From Muribaculaceae bacterium Isolate-036 (Harlan) (lineage in GTDB: Bacteria; Bacteroidota; Bacteroidia; Bacteroidales; Muribaculaceae), in the NCBI GenBank assembly GCA_003833075.1, contig RIAY01000014.1, positions 1 to 64,000 of the forward strand: a DNA stretch of 64,000 nucleotides. The letters are read 5' to 3'. Under the pieces are notes generated by a model. That model worked only from the letters and a program-made list of their open reading frames with translations, was not told where the DNA came from and did not search any database. Within the stretch, counting starts at the first letter, position 1; each line of letters starts with the position of its first letter. Of this stretch, positions 34,180 through 45,067 are shown piece after piece. The position numbers were made by a program, and so were the translations under genes.

Positions 34180-36324
34180 TTATATCTTCTTAATAGAGAA
34201 GACACGGCTGTTAAGTCGGTTGAGCGTGAAGAGCGGAATACCTACCTGCATGAGGTATTCGCCGGAATATTCACCAATCTTGCTGTCATTGCCGTCTGTG
34301 CGGTCAATCTCAGTCACGGAATAACGTGCCGACGGGTTAAGTCCGTTCAATTTAACAGTCGACTCTGATTTAGCGATCTGCTGCTTGTAACGCGGATAAA
34401 TATCGAATGTGAAAAGCACCGCGTCTCCATCCTTCTTGCCAACATACATTGTTGCGGCATGCTCTCCTTCATAGGGCGACACAAGTCGGTACTGGTCACC
34501 TTCGAGGATCACCGGTTTAAGCGAATTATAATTCTTGATCGCACGTTTGCAATATGCAACCTCGTCTTTCGACATATCGTCAAGCTTAAGGTCAAAACCG
34601 AGTTTACCCATCATAGCCACGTTCGTGCGGAATTTAACGGGAGTTGAGCGATTCCATGTTGTAACGTGCGCACAAAGTGTCTTGGCAGGGAAAATCTGAG
34701 AGAAACCCCATTGTATGTAGAGACGTTCTATCGGATCAGTATTGTCACTGGGCCAGAACTCAGTGAAATACTTCAACCCTTCATAATCGGAGCGTCCGCC
34801 ACCGCCAGAGCACATCATCATAAGCAGATCGGGATATTTAGCCTGTATCCTGTCCAATACATTGTAAAGTCCCTTTACATAATCAACATACAGATGATCC
34901 TGATCCATTTTCTCATAATTGGAATAGATATTCGTGATCGGAGAATTGCAGTCCCATTTAAAGAATGCTATGTCCGGATACTTGGTCTTAAGACCATCAA
35001 CGATATCAAACACATAATCCTGCACTTTAGGGTTACTTAAATCGAGAACCAACTGATTCCTGAAATAATATTCGTCACGATTAGGGAGCGTTATAACCCA
35101 GTCTTTATGCTTCTCATAAAGTTCACTTTTGGGATTTACCATCTCAGGCTCTATCCACAAACCGAATTTCACACCATTCTTTTTAGCCGCGTCAGTAAGT
35201 GCACCAATGCCGTTCGGAAGCTTATTCTTGGTCTCATCCCAGTCTCCGAGTCCCTGAGTGTCACTATGTCGCGGATACTTGTTACCGAACCAGCCGTCAT
35301 CAAGAAGGAACATATCCACACCAAGTTCCTTTGCCTCTCCAACAAGGTTCACGAGCTTATTTTCGTCAAAATCAAAATATGTAGCCTCCCAGTTATTCAG
35401 CAATGTCATCCTGGTGTCATTACCCTTATAGAGTTGGTGATCCCTCGCCCAATCATGGAAATTGCGACTCGCCTTGCCCTGTCCTTCATCGGAAAGAGTG
35501 AAAATAAATTCCGGAGTTGAGAACGTCTCCCCTTTCTTAAGGATACGGCTCGAAGCATATGGATTGATACCGGATATTACACGGAGTTCACCCTTATGGT
35601 CAACCTCAAACGTAAAACGGAAATTACCTGTCCACCCCAAGGTTCCGACAAGCAAGTCTCCGGAATTTTCCTTAGCGGGAGAATCTATACCGAGTTGGAA
35701 GAAAGGTGAACAAAACATATTTGCACGCGCACCGAGTTTGGTGTCAAGCTGTTTGCGTCCATACTCAAGCTTTGTCTCAGACATATTCGCTTCAGAAGCC
35801 CAGTCTCCGTTAAACTGCGTGAGGTAATAATCGCCATTATCGAAATGAAGCATTGAAGACGCAAATTTCTCAAGCTTTATAGGTTTCTTTTCTCCATTGG
35901 TGATTGTAGTGTATGTCTTTATGATATCATGTTCCGGATATACGATGAAATATACATCCACATTGTCGGAATATTCCTTGTCGGAAAGGGAAATGACTGT
36001 CTGTTTAGCACCATCCGCAAGAGTCGCAGTCTTATGCCCGGTGTAAGTTAGCAATGTCGATGGATTCCCATCGGCATGCACTATATGAAGAGCCGGTTCA
36101 TAGTAATCTTCCATCCCGCTTGTGATGTATATCTCCTGACCGTTAGGCATAGAAGCATAATCGGATGCATTTTTCAGTTTCTTTCCGAAATATTTCTGAT
36201 ACACACGCCCGTTGTCGGCTACATTATAAACCAAAGCGTTGTTATCCGTGCTGATTACGATATCTTCAGCATTGGCAGTAACCGCCACAAAAGGTAATAA
36301 AAATGCTAATTGTTTGAGTTTCAT
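34180..36324 (-). CDS. GH36 alpha-galactosidase
   Basis: A 714-residue glycosidase with a signal peptide (residues 1-19). An N-terminal beta-sandwich leads to a TIM barrel with LLDDGWFG (341-347), the nucleophile Asp458 in FFKWDCNS and the acid/base Asp527 in WPSDNTDP, all GH36 marks. It removes terminal alpha-galactose, for instance from blood group B-type chains, galactomannan or raffinose-type sugars. It is the last gene of the PUL, 18 bp after the esterase gene, and probably periplasmic. Confidence 0.92.
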   Translation of the reverse strand: MKLKQLAFLLPFVAVTANAEDIVISTDNNALVYNVADNGRVYQKYFGKKLKNASDYASMPNGQEIYITSGMEDYYEPALHIVHADGNPSTLLTYTGHKTATLADGAKQTVISLSDKEYSDNVDVYFIVYPEHDIIKTYTTITNGEKKPIKLEKFASSMLHFDNGDYYLTQFNGDWASEANMSETKLEYGRKQLDTKLGARANMFCSPFFQLGIDSPAKENSGDLLVGTLGWTGNFRFTFEVDHKGELRVISGINPYASSRILKKGETFSTPEFIFTLSDEGQGKASRNFHDWARDHQLYKGNDTRMTLLNNWEATYFDFDENKLVNLVGEAKELGVDMFLLDDGWFGNKYPRHSDTQGLGDWDETKNKLPNGIGALTDAAKKNGVKFGLWIEPEMVNPKSELYEKHKDWVITLPNRDEYYFRNQLVLDLSNPKVQDYVFDIVDGLKTKYPDIAFFKWDCNSPITNIYSNYEKMDQDHLYVDYVKGLYNVLDRIQAKYPDLLMMMCSGGGGRSDYEGLKYFTEFWPSDNTDPIERLYIQWGFSQIFPAKTLCAHVTTWNRSTPVKFRTNVAMMGKLGFDLKLDDMSKDEVAYCKRAIKNYNSLKPVILEGDQYRLVSPYEGEHAATMYVGKKDGDAVLFTFDIYPRYKQQIAKSESTVKLNGLNPSARYSVTEIDRTDGNDSKIGEYSGEYLMQVGIPLFTLNRLNSRVFSIKKI

Positions 36325-36342
36325 GAGTTATTTAGTGTATTG

Positions 36343-38055
36343 TTATTTATCAGTTGCGAAAGGTGCCACGGGAATACCATGACGGCTGTAAAGGTTGCCA
36401 TTGGGAAAATCAGCCCAATCATAGCGTACGCAAACCGGTTTCTTCACCAAAGGTGAATACAATTCAAGGGTGCGACTGTCTGCCATTCGGGCAACAGCCT
36501 GATCGAAATCACCATCGGCATCACCGATAATGAAACCGAGAATGGCAACGGAAGTCGCAGTCAGGTCATCATCGAATTTAAGAACAATCTTGTTGCCCAT
36601 CTTCTGCATGGAGATGCATTGCGGAGCCTTATAGTTTGTATCAAATCCATAATCGCGACCTAACGCAGTCAATGCAAGCCTATGTGCCACGGTCTGTTTG
36701 TCACGGGGATGTATATCCCCCGGATTACCGAGGTCGATAGCACTCACCATCGCCGTGTTGGGAAGCTGCAACGCCTTGCTTTGGGCATTGCGTAAAGCTG
36801 CCCATTCCGAATCCGGCTGCACGGAGTGCGGTGCAAGCCATCCGGCAAGTTGAACGAAATAGAACGGAAACTCCGAATCCCAAGTGTCTCTCCAATTATT
36901 AATCAACGATTTGAACAAAGTTTCATACTGTTCTGCCCTACCTACATTTGCACACCCTTGATACCATAGAACCCCCTTTATAGGCAAGTTACGCAATGGA
37001 TGAATCATAGCGTTATACAGCACCGTAGGATAACTTGAGCCTTCTATAGAAGCCGGTTTCTTAGGCAGACTTGAAAAATCCACTCCATTGAGATAAGTCA
37101 CGTCTTCATCATCTATGGCACCAAGCTTGAGAGTCATAGGCTTGCCTGCATCTTCTGCCGGGACATCAATCTCCTTCTGGACCCACACTATCCCGTCGAA
37201 ACCATTGCCAAATCCGATCCTCTCAAAATAATCGGCAGGAAGAACATTGCCTGTCAGTTTATCTCCGGGACGGATCTCTTCTCCCCCCTTCTGGGCAAGT
37301 TTCATCCATACCCCCATCTCCTTCTCATAATTCTCCCTGAGACGCGAAGTATCAAACCCGCAACTCTCCATCGCGGAGAGTTCTCCCTCAAAACCGGGAA
37401 CTCCTTTGAGAAAGCCATACGATGTCCACGCCTCGGCAGGAGTGCCACCCCATGTGGCATCAATAACCCCTACGGGCACCTTCAGGCTATCACGGAGTTC
37501 CTTGGCATAAAGATAAGCGATAGCGGAAAAATCCATAGTGTTTGGCGCCGCTTCTACCCATCCCCCCATATTAGTCTCGATATCATCCTGAGGGGAAAAC
37601 GCAACTCTTTTTTTAACCTGTAACAATCTTATGTCGGGATTACGCGCCGTGGAAACAACATGGTCGGCATCCATCACGGATGTCCACCCATCCACCGGAA
37701 ATTCCATATTTGACTGACCGGAACACAACCAAAGCTCTCCGGAAAGCACATTCCCGACTTTTACCTTACTATCTTTATCTGCAATTATAATCGAATACGG
37801 TCCTCCCGCATCGGGAGTATCAAGTGAAATATCAAATTTCCCTTCGCTGTCAGCCTTGACCTCACGTGAACGGCTATCCCAACCGGCAATAACATTCACT
37901 TTAGAACCGGAAGAAGCATGACCTGTGATTTTCATCACGCTATTGCGCTGCACGACCATATTGTCAGTAATATAATTCGGCAGCACCACCTTTGCCTGAG
38001 CAACAACAAAAGCTGTGGAAATAAGTAATAATAAAATAAGTTTATCCATGGTCAC
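36343..38055 (-). CDS. Sialate O-acetylesterase-type SGNH esterase
   Basis: A 570-residue protein with a signal peptide ending near AQA (residue 21). The catalytic Ser motif is GQSNMEFPVDG, with WGGTPAEAW and WYQGCANVG further on, as in the sialate O-acetylesterase/DUF303 family; the Asp/His motif is in PGDIHPRDKQTVAHR. It removes O-acetyl groups from sugars (sialic acids or plant glycans). A start six bases inside, at 38049, is also possible. It has its own promoter box and is followed by the GH36 gene. Confidence 0.9.
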   Translation of the reverse strand: MTMDKLILLLLISTAFVVAQAKVVLPNYITDNMVVQRNSVMKITGHASSGSKVNVIAGWDSRSREVKADSEGKFDISLDTPDAGGPYSIIIADKDSKVKVGNVLSGELWLCSGQSNMEFPVDGWTSVMDADHVVSTARNPDIRLLQVKKRVAFSPQDDIETNMGGWVEAAPNTMDFSAIAYLYAKELRDSLKVPVGVIDATWGGTPAEAWTSYGFLKGVPGFEGELSAMESCGFDTSRLRENYEKEMGVWMKLAQKGGEEIRPGDKLTGNVLPADYFERIGFGNGFDGIVWVQKEIDVPAEDAGKPMTLKLGAIDDEDVTYLNGVDFSSLPKKPASIEGSSYPTVLYNAMIHPLRNLPIKGVLWYQGCANVGRAEQYETLFKSLINNWRDTWDSEFPFYFVQLAGWLAPHSVQPDSEWAALRNAQSKALQLPNTAMVSAIDLGNPGDIHPRDKQTVAHRLALTALGRDYGFDTNYKAPQCISMQKMGNKIVLKFDDDLTATSVAILGFIIGDADGDFDQAVARMADSRTLELYSPLVKKPVCVRYDWADFPNGNLYSRHGIPVAPFATDK

Positions 38056-38068
38056 TGTTATTTTATTG

Positions 38069-38076
38069 CAAATTTA
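38069..38076 (-). promoter_or_regulatory. -7 box of the esterase/GH36 operon
   Basis: TAAATTTG on the minus strand, 13 bp before the esterase start. It suggests the last two PUL genes can be transcribed separately from the sensor gene. The rest of the 393-bp gap 38056-38448 is AT-rich with no other feature apart from the hairpin at 38412. Confidence 0.5.
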
Positions 38077-38411
38077 CATATTATGAGACAATAAAAAACT
38101 GAAAAATCGCTTCAAATATTACAACAAACACACATTTTAACTCTATTTATAGTGCATTTATCCCTCAAAATCTATCATTTGAATTATTTCTTACACTTTT
38201 TGGAGAATTACTGACAAAAGCTCCAAATACATTAAAGAATTTTGTAACATCAAAAATTGATATATTGCGTAGACGGCAAAGGTTTTTAAGATAAGGCGTG
38301 CATGCGACCTCCTTGACAATTCCAACTTGAAACTGAACCAGATATGTTTCAAAGTAGGAATCCCCGATCCTTATTATTTCTCACGGCTCTTTTCAAAGCT
38401 TATGGGAATGA

Positions 38412-38432
38412 GCCCCCGCAATTTCCGGGGGC
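38412..38432 (-). terminator. Hairpin downstream of the hybrid sensor gene
   Basis: A 7-bp GC stem (38412-38418 with 38426-38432) and a 7-nt loop, 17 bp beyond the sensor stop codon. Confidence 0.5.
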
Positions 38433-38448
38433 GAACCCGCACCTAACC

Positions 38449-41400
38449 TTAGACATTGTTTTGAGCCAGATCCCTCCTCTTTTCCTGGCATTGCTTCTCG
38501 AATGCTTTCGGAGTGATGTCAAACTGCTTGAAGAAAAGCTTGCTGAAATATGAAGGTGAAGAGATGCCGATCATTTCGCATATCTCCCCGATGCGGTAAC
38601 GTCCGTCCTGGATCAGTTCAGCAGCCTTCTTAAGCTTGACCAAACGTATCAGCTCACTTGGCGACATATTGAAAATTGCCTTGATTTTCCTCAGTAAGTT
38701 CGAACGACTCATGGCAAGTATGTCACAAAGGCTTTCCACATTAAAATCCTCTTCCTGAAGATGCTCCGTGATAGCATCCATACATTTCTTGACAAACTCC
38801 TCATCTGCCTTGTTTGTCTGGATGCTGTCTACATTGAAAAATGGTTTCTTTGAGAAAGATTCCCTCTCCCTGCGTCGGTTTTCAAGCAACGACTTTACTG
38901 TCTGTGTAAGATATTTTATAGAAAACGGTTTGTCGATATATGCCTCTGCACCCATCTGAAGTCCGCGGACCTTGCTGTCAAGGTCATTTTTCGCGGTTAT
39001 GAACACAATCGGTATTGACGAGAGATCCGGATCTTCTTTCACTCTCCTGCAAAGCTCCATTCCGTCCATCTCCGGCATCATTATGTCCGTAACCACGAGA
39101 TCCACCCTTGACTTTTTAAGTTTATCCAAGGCAACGACCCCATTGCTCGCAGTGTCAATAATGAAATTTTTCGATAACTGGTCTCTGAGAAGGTGACGTA
39201 TAGACTCGTTGTCTTCCACAACCAATACATGGTAGCCGCTGCTGCGAAGCTTGGTCTGATTGGATTCCTCATCAAGCACATAATTGTCTTTATCCGCATC
39301 TGCCACTGAAATATCTTCTTTCTCGGCATTACCCACAGGGAAAGTGAAAGTAAACGTATTCAGCAAGCTGTCATCATTATCCAACACAAGGTTGCCACCA
39401 AGCACGGCGGCAAGCTGACGGGCGAGTGGCAAACCGATACCGACACCGTTTTTTTTCTCAGCATTACCTTCACTCTGATAAAACGGCTCAAAAATCAAAT
39501 TTCTCTCCTTTTCCGTTATCTTCGTCCCATCGCTTGAGACGCTAACGGCAACAATCCCTTCAGATTCTTTTAATACAACCCTTATATTTTTCGAGGCATA
39601 TTTCAGAGCATTATTGAAAAGGTTGCTGAGTATCTTGGTTACCGCCTCTTTATCTGAAAAAACCATTAACTTTTCATTTGAGACATCAACTTCAAGATCC
39701 TTACCATTGAGATCCATAGCCGGACCGAAACGCTCCGCCGTCTCACTCACCAAGGCAGACATGTCAAAAAACTCTTTTTTGGTAATAAGCATATGCGAAT
39801 CAAGTTTCCCGAAATCAAGGAGTTCGCGGCTGAGGTGAAGCAGTCGCCGGGTATTCTGCCTCATTACTTTAAGATAGTCAGAAGTCTTGGGGTCATCAAT
39901 ACCGTTTTCCTAAATTGCCTCCAGAGGGATGTCTATCAAAGAAAGTGGTGTGCGTATTTCATGGGCAATAGTCGTGAAAAACTCAACCTTGTCGCGATAT
40001 AATTCACGCTCCTTTTCTGCAGCATATGCCTGCTCCCTTTGATTTATCTTCTTTTTATTGCGCAATTGCAGCCAGATCACAAGCAACACGACTGCCATTA
40101 AAGCTATTATCAAATAAGCCAGTATCGCCCATGTCGACCTCCACCATGGTGGAAGAATCCGGATCCGCAATTCACTCACAGGAACATCCTCCCCGTCACC
40201 GTATCTTACTTCCAGACGATAATCACCCGAGGCAAGATTAGCAAAAGTTATTTTATTACCGTCAATCCGAGTCCATTCCTGCCCGACAGGAAGCAATCGG
40301 TAATAAAAGAAACGTTGCCCCGAGACTCCATATTCCGGCGACGACACGGTGACCCTGAAGCTCGCACATGTGCTTGGCAGAGTTATGCTCTTGCCGAGAG
40401 TCACCCCTTCAAGCCCTTCGGCATCACTGCCCTCAGCTAAGTCAAGGAGTGAAACGTTTGTGAAATATACCGGATGATGCTGCTTGCCCGGGACGTCAAG
40501 TAATGGATTGAACGCTATGATTCCGTTATTACCACCGAAATAAAAGATCCCCGATTTATCGGCGGCGGCAGAATTATAACTGAACTCATTAAACGGCAAG
40601 CCGTCATTGATCGAAAAGACCTTTATGAAGCTGTTATCAGGATTGAATTTAACCAACCCTTTGTTGGTCCCGAACCAAAGGAAACCATTGGAATCCTCAA
40701 GCACATTATAGACCACATCATCGGGAAGACCCTCTTCAATTCCGAAAGTGATAAAATCATCTTTGGCTTCGTTATATTTGCTCAGACCACCCCGGTCGGT
40801 AGATACCCATACATTCCCTTTGCTATCCTGCATTATGGACGATATTGAATTAGAGCGCAGACCGGTAGGTTTTATCTCCCCGTCATCATAACTATAGTTC
40901 CTGAATTTACCGGAAGAGGGTGTATATTTCCATAATCCATTGCCCATTGTTCCGATCCAGATGTTACGGTGTGAATCTTCAAACAATGCGAATATCCAGT
41001 TAGAGCCGGTATCTTCTACTTTTAAAAAGCCTGTCTCCCCCTTTTTCCTTTTTGCCAAGGCTCCTCCGAGACCTAACCATTCATTGCCGGATGAATCAAG
41101 AAGATAGCAATATCCGCTTCTGTCATTACCTGCTATAGAATCTATCGGCAATATCTCGGTCTTCCCTATTCCTCCTCTAACCTTTAATACACTGGAATGG
41201 GTGAAACCTAAATAAACGTCATTACCGATTACATCCACAAAATGCATGACACCACTGCTCTTGGCAGGTGAAACAACAGGATGTGATACAGAACCGGTGT
41301 TCAGGTCAAGAAGATTCAGCCCGTTATTTTCAGTGCCTATCCATAGTTTCCCGTCATCGCTCACATCCAACCCCCTTATTCGCATACTCGACAATCCATA

Positions 41401-42483
41401 TTCCCTGCCGAACACATCAAACCGGAACGGATTGTTAGAAAGGAAGTCAACTCCTCCGAACATTGTTCCAATCCATGCATGACCTTCATAATCACGATAT
41501 ATCACAGAGAGTGAATTGTCACTCAGTGAGAAAGGATCAAGCGCATTCTCCCTCAGTTCTTTCTCACTTCCGGACAACAAGTCAAGTATACGAAGTCCGT
41601 TATGAGTGCCGATCCACAAGTCATCATCAAAAAGTGCTATGTCACGCAAATATACCTTACCTGTTTTCGAAAAATCAATAAGTTGGGGATATCCGTTTTT
41701 ATGAGGATTATATGAATATATATAGCCGTCTAAAGTGGCAAAAAACAGATCTCCATCTTGATCGGATATCATCTTCGTAAGGCTGCTCGGTGCCGGAAGC
41801 AAACCATCATTGGAAAATACTTTTCGAAACCGGTCATCTCGCGAATTATGCACATAGATATCCAAATAATTACTCACTGCATAAATCTCACCTGTAGGAG
41901 ACACGGCAATGTCGGTATAAACATGTTGCTTATTGTCAGAAGTCTTCGGATTTGAGAAGAAATCTACCTTATCCCCCTTAAAGCGAAAAATGCCCTGAGT
42001 CGGAATGAGCACCCACACATTTCCGGCAGCATCACCCAATATCCTCAAAACATAATTATTAGGAGATTCCGTATTGGAATTTCCTATTTTCTTAGCTTCT
42101 ATATTCGATTCGGACGGAGATGCCTCTCCATCCATAAACTTGAATCTGACATCATCAGGATCAAACCGGAAGACACCCCGGTCTGTTCCGATCCATATCT
42201 TCCCTGTCTTGTCCTCATACAATGCCCCAATGTTGTCATTGCCATGTTTCCTGACATAATCAAAACACTTCAACCGTTCGATATCCATTCCGTCATATAG
42301 ATTCAACCCGTTCTTGGTGCCGAACCACATAAATCCCCGGGAATCCCGGAGAATGCACTTGACATTGCTTGCAGAAAGCCCGTCAGCAGAATTAATATGT
42401 TTAAACGAGTACTTCTTATCAACAGAATATGCCGGCAACATAACAGCCAGCAATACCAATAGGGTTAAAACGAATCGGTTCAT
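38449..42483 (-). pseudogene. Hybrid two-component system regulator of the PUL, interrupted by an in-frame TAG
   Basis: One 1345-codon frame with a single internal stop, TAG at 39910-39912 (codon 858). Order: signal peptide (1-20), beta-propeller sensor repeats (about 25-660, e.g. WFGTKNGLNLYDG), Y_Y_Y domain (about 665-740), transmembrane helix (about 757-778), histidine phosphoacceptor helix with His841 (AHEIRTPLSL), stop, second half of the dimerisation helix, ATPase domain, receiver (VTDIMMPEMDG) and AraC-type DNA-binding domain. The two parts are in the same frame, so this is a nonsense change, not a frameshift. A single base change from GAG, AAG or CAG would explain it. The second part could start at ATG 39864 but would lack the sensor and membrane anchor. 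Confidence 0.9.
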
Positions 42484-42546
42484 GAGTTTAGCATGGAGTT
42501 AGCATATTAACAGGAATTAAGACCTCATTATATAAAAACAAAAAGT

Positions 42547-44973
42547 TTACGCCACCTTAGTGACATAAACATTCCCGTCAACAGTCTTAACCCTTACAAT
42601 TAAGATATTATATATTGTATCCAATATGATATTGAAGGAGCCTGTGGCTCCTTCAATATCAGTTGAATTCAACTGAGTTCCGTCGATTGAATAAACATCT
42701 ATCCGGTCAATCGCCGAAACAGCATTGACACTAACACAGTTTCCGGTTTTGGAAACATTCACTTTACCGGCATCATCCGCTACCGATTCTGTCACTCCGC
42801 TTCCAAAACCTGATTTCTCGAAACGATAAATCCTTACATCCTTCTTAGGAACATTGACCTTAAGCGAAGCCGGAGAAGCGGTCTCTCCGATCCATAGTTC
42901 AGTAACATTGACAAAATCCGAGGCATTAACACCCAGACGGGCAAAATCGGGAGTCTTCTCAATAGCCGAATTACCGGATGTCCCATAATTGAACACAACA
43001 TAATAGAATGCGTCTCCTGCATCAAGAACAAACTCGTTGTCAACAGAAATATCATCTTTCGACCAAAGAGAACCCTTCTCATGGAAAGTTCCTTCAACCG
43101 GACGGAACGTCTTGCCGACATTACCGAGTTTGATAAGATCCTTATTCTTGGCAAACTCAACCACTCGCGCACGTTCGGCATCATTACCCACAACCTTATA
43201 GTCCGTTCCGTTAAAGTTCTTGACATCACCTTCGTAAGCATATGTGCCACCCAAAAGGGTCATACCGGTCATCAGACCGCAGGAATAACGTATACGGGCT
43301 TCATTAATGTCATTGGAGCCTTTCCCATTGAAAGGAACCTTGGAAAGACACATATGGTCGGGATCATTGAATGCATAGCAACGGTCAAGCCACCATGAGC
43401 CGTTGATACAGTTAAGTGTATACATGGACTGAGGAAGATCTCCCCATGCATCACAACCGATACGGCGCACATGCGCTTTTGCGGGGAATACCGGAGCGAT
43501 AGAGAAGTCAATCATCATGTCTCCCGCCGCCTCCACAATATAGTCCATTCCATAATTGTAAGCCTGCATACCGGTAGTTATGTTCGGATCATAGAAACTG
43601 TCGGCTTCCTGCGAACCATTGTTCATGAAGTCTATCTTTACAAACTCGAATCCGAGATTATTGAATTTATTGAGTGTCTTCTCAACCCATTCCCTCACTT
43701 TGGGGTGTGTAGGATCAAGAGAGAGGGCATTGATCATTCGGTAACGCCCGTTCACCTTAAGAGCCATCTCACCGAGTTTGCCACCCTCCCAAGTGTTGTT
43801 ATTGACAGCATCCTGCTCGCTGCCCCAATATGAGAATGGTGTGGTATATATACCGGGCACCATATTGAGAGACTTACATTTATTTACATAATTTACAAGT
43901 TGCTGGTCATTAAGGGCGTTCCATCCTGAGTCAAGCACCATCAGCGTGCGTCCCTTCTCATTATAGAATCCTACGGGAAGAAGTTCCTTTTCATAGAAAT
44001 CAAGAACACTCATTGCCGATGTGTAATTGAGACCGAATTCCATACCGCCCCATGACTGCCATCCGAAAAGCGCGTTGTCTTTTGTCCATTCAAGCTTGGG
44101 ACATACAACAGTATTCGCCTCTCCATAAGTTTCCAGTCCGTTACGCCAGTCGTCGAAATATCCCACCATGAAACGGGGTGAAGAAACCTTGTCGCCTTTT
44201 ACAATTCCATGACGTGTAGACGAAGCCTTGTCTTTGATAACATCCCATGTGCGTGAACTAATATAACCGGCTATTGCCGATACTTTACGCGTTTTGTTTG
44301 AAGATGTCGGAGTAACACTTACCGCCGACTTCCATACGGAGTGGTCAACCGAGCCGATTATGATTCCCTGACGGGTATTGACATTATATAATGCAGTAGC
44401 CTCACATGAGGTTATAGGTTGCCCTAAACTCCAATTGTGAGAGTTGAATGTAGCCCAGTTGTCGTTGGCGAAAGGCATGTCATAGATCCTGTTGCTTGAA
44501 GTGGGGAGAGGGAGCGTAGTTGATGTCTGGGACACAATAGGGCATATCTGATGCGCCGCGGCATTATCACCACTCAATGTTGCTTCCACCAAGAAATAGT
44601 CGAGATCCGGATAAACATAGATCTTCTGTTCAATCTGAGGCGTTGCCCCGGTATATGTGTAAGTATACACGATGCCGTTGCCGTATCCGTCGTTCACTGC
44701 CGCCTTATTCATAGACACCGAAGGATAATTGCGTGAATCCACCGGTGTGTCATCCGCAAGTATCGCCGTTGTGTAGGCACCGGATAAGACCAGCTTTCCT
44801 TTATGCTCAAACCGAGCGGTTTTATGTGACTCGTCAAACGTCACTTTAACATTTCCGTCAACAATATCGAGATTGCCGGCATACGCTGAACCTCCACATG
44901 AGGCAATCACTGCCGCCAAGGCAATGGCACCGCCCGTCCTGGCATTTAATATATGAGTCCTGATTGTTTTCAT
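42547..44973 (-). CDS. Clan GH-D glycoside hydrolase, alpha-galactosidase-like, with C-terminal sorting-type tail
   Basis: An 808-residue secreted enzyme. After a signal region a beta-sandwich (about 35-270) leads to a TIM barrel with FGWQSWGGMEFG, LVMVLDSGW-type strand TLMVLDSGWNAL and the probable nucleophile Asp in FEFVKIDFMNN, the GH27/GH36 pattern; the exact family is uncertain. The last about 75 residues (RIDVYSIDGTQLN to the end, VYVTKVA) look like a type IX secretion sorting domain. The start is ATG 44973: the longer frame begins with TTG inside the -7 box at 44986-44993. Confidence 0.8.
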   Translation of the reverse strand: MKTIRTHILNARTGGAIALAAVIASCGGSAYAGNLDIVDGNVKVTFDESHKTARFEHKGKLVLSGAYTTAILADDTPVDSRNYPSVSMNKAAVNDGYGNGIVYTYTYTGATPQIEQKIYVYPDLDYFLVEATLSGDNAAAHQICPIVSQTSTTLPLPTSSNRIYDMPFANDNWATFNSHNWSLGQPITSCEATALYNVNTRQGIIIGSVDHSVWKSAVSVTPTSSNKTRKVSAIAGYISSRTWDVIKDKASSTRHGIVKGDKVSSPRFMVGYFDDWRNGLETYGEANTVVCPKLEWTKDNALFGWQSWGGMEFGLNYTSAMSVLDFYEKELLPVGFYNEKGRTLMVLDSGWNALNDQQLVNYVNKCKSLNMVPGIYTTPFSYWGSEQDAVNNNTWEGGKLGEMALKVNGRYRMINALSLDPTHPKVREWVEKTLNKFNNLGFEFVKIDFMNNGSQEADSFYDPNITTGMQAYNYGMDYIVEAAGDMMIDFSIAPVFPAKAHVRRIGCDAWGDLPQSMYTLNCINGSWWLDRCYAFNDPDHMCLSKVPFNGKGSNDINEARIRYSCGLMTGMTLLGGTYAYEGDVKNFNGTDYKVVGNDAERARVVEFAKNKDLIKLGNVGKTFRPVEGTFHEKGSLWSKDDISVDNEFVLDAGDAFYYVVFNYGTSGNSAIEKTPDFARLGVNASDFVNVTELWIGETASPASLKVNVPKKDVRIYRFEKSGFGSGVTESVADDAGKVNVSKTGNCVSVNAVSAIDRIDVYSIDGTQLNSTDIEGATGSFNIILDTIYNILIVRVKTVDGNVYVTKVA

Positions 44974-44985
44974 TGTCGTATATTG

Positions 44986-44993
44986 CAAATTTA
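44986..44993 (-). promoter_or_regulatory. -7 box of the 42547-44973 glycosidase gene
   Basis: TAAATTTG on the minus strand, 12 bp before the chosen ATG; it decides the start of the gene. Confidence 0.5.
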
Positions 44994-45067
44994 TAACAAC
45001 TTCTTATTTTCGCAAAATAAAGATACCTAAAACCTTTTTACCCTAACATTTCTTCCGCAATCGTTTG

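Noticed and set aside
39910-39912. Amber codon decoded as an amino acid by an altered genetic code
   Set aside because: One TAG in a single gene, while TAG is used as an ordinary stop elsewhere (for example 24247-24249); no suppressor tRNA is seen in the window.
38449-42483. Sensor gene read as two separate genes or as a frameshift
   Set aside because: Both parts are in the same frame (distance divisible by three) and the sequence continues through a single TAG, so it is a nonsense codon in one gene.
44974-44988. Upstream TTG start for the 42547 glycosidase
   Set aside because: The TTG lies inside the TAAATTTG promoter box; the ATG at 44973 gives a normal signal peptide.
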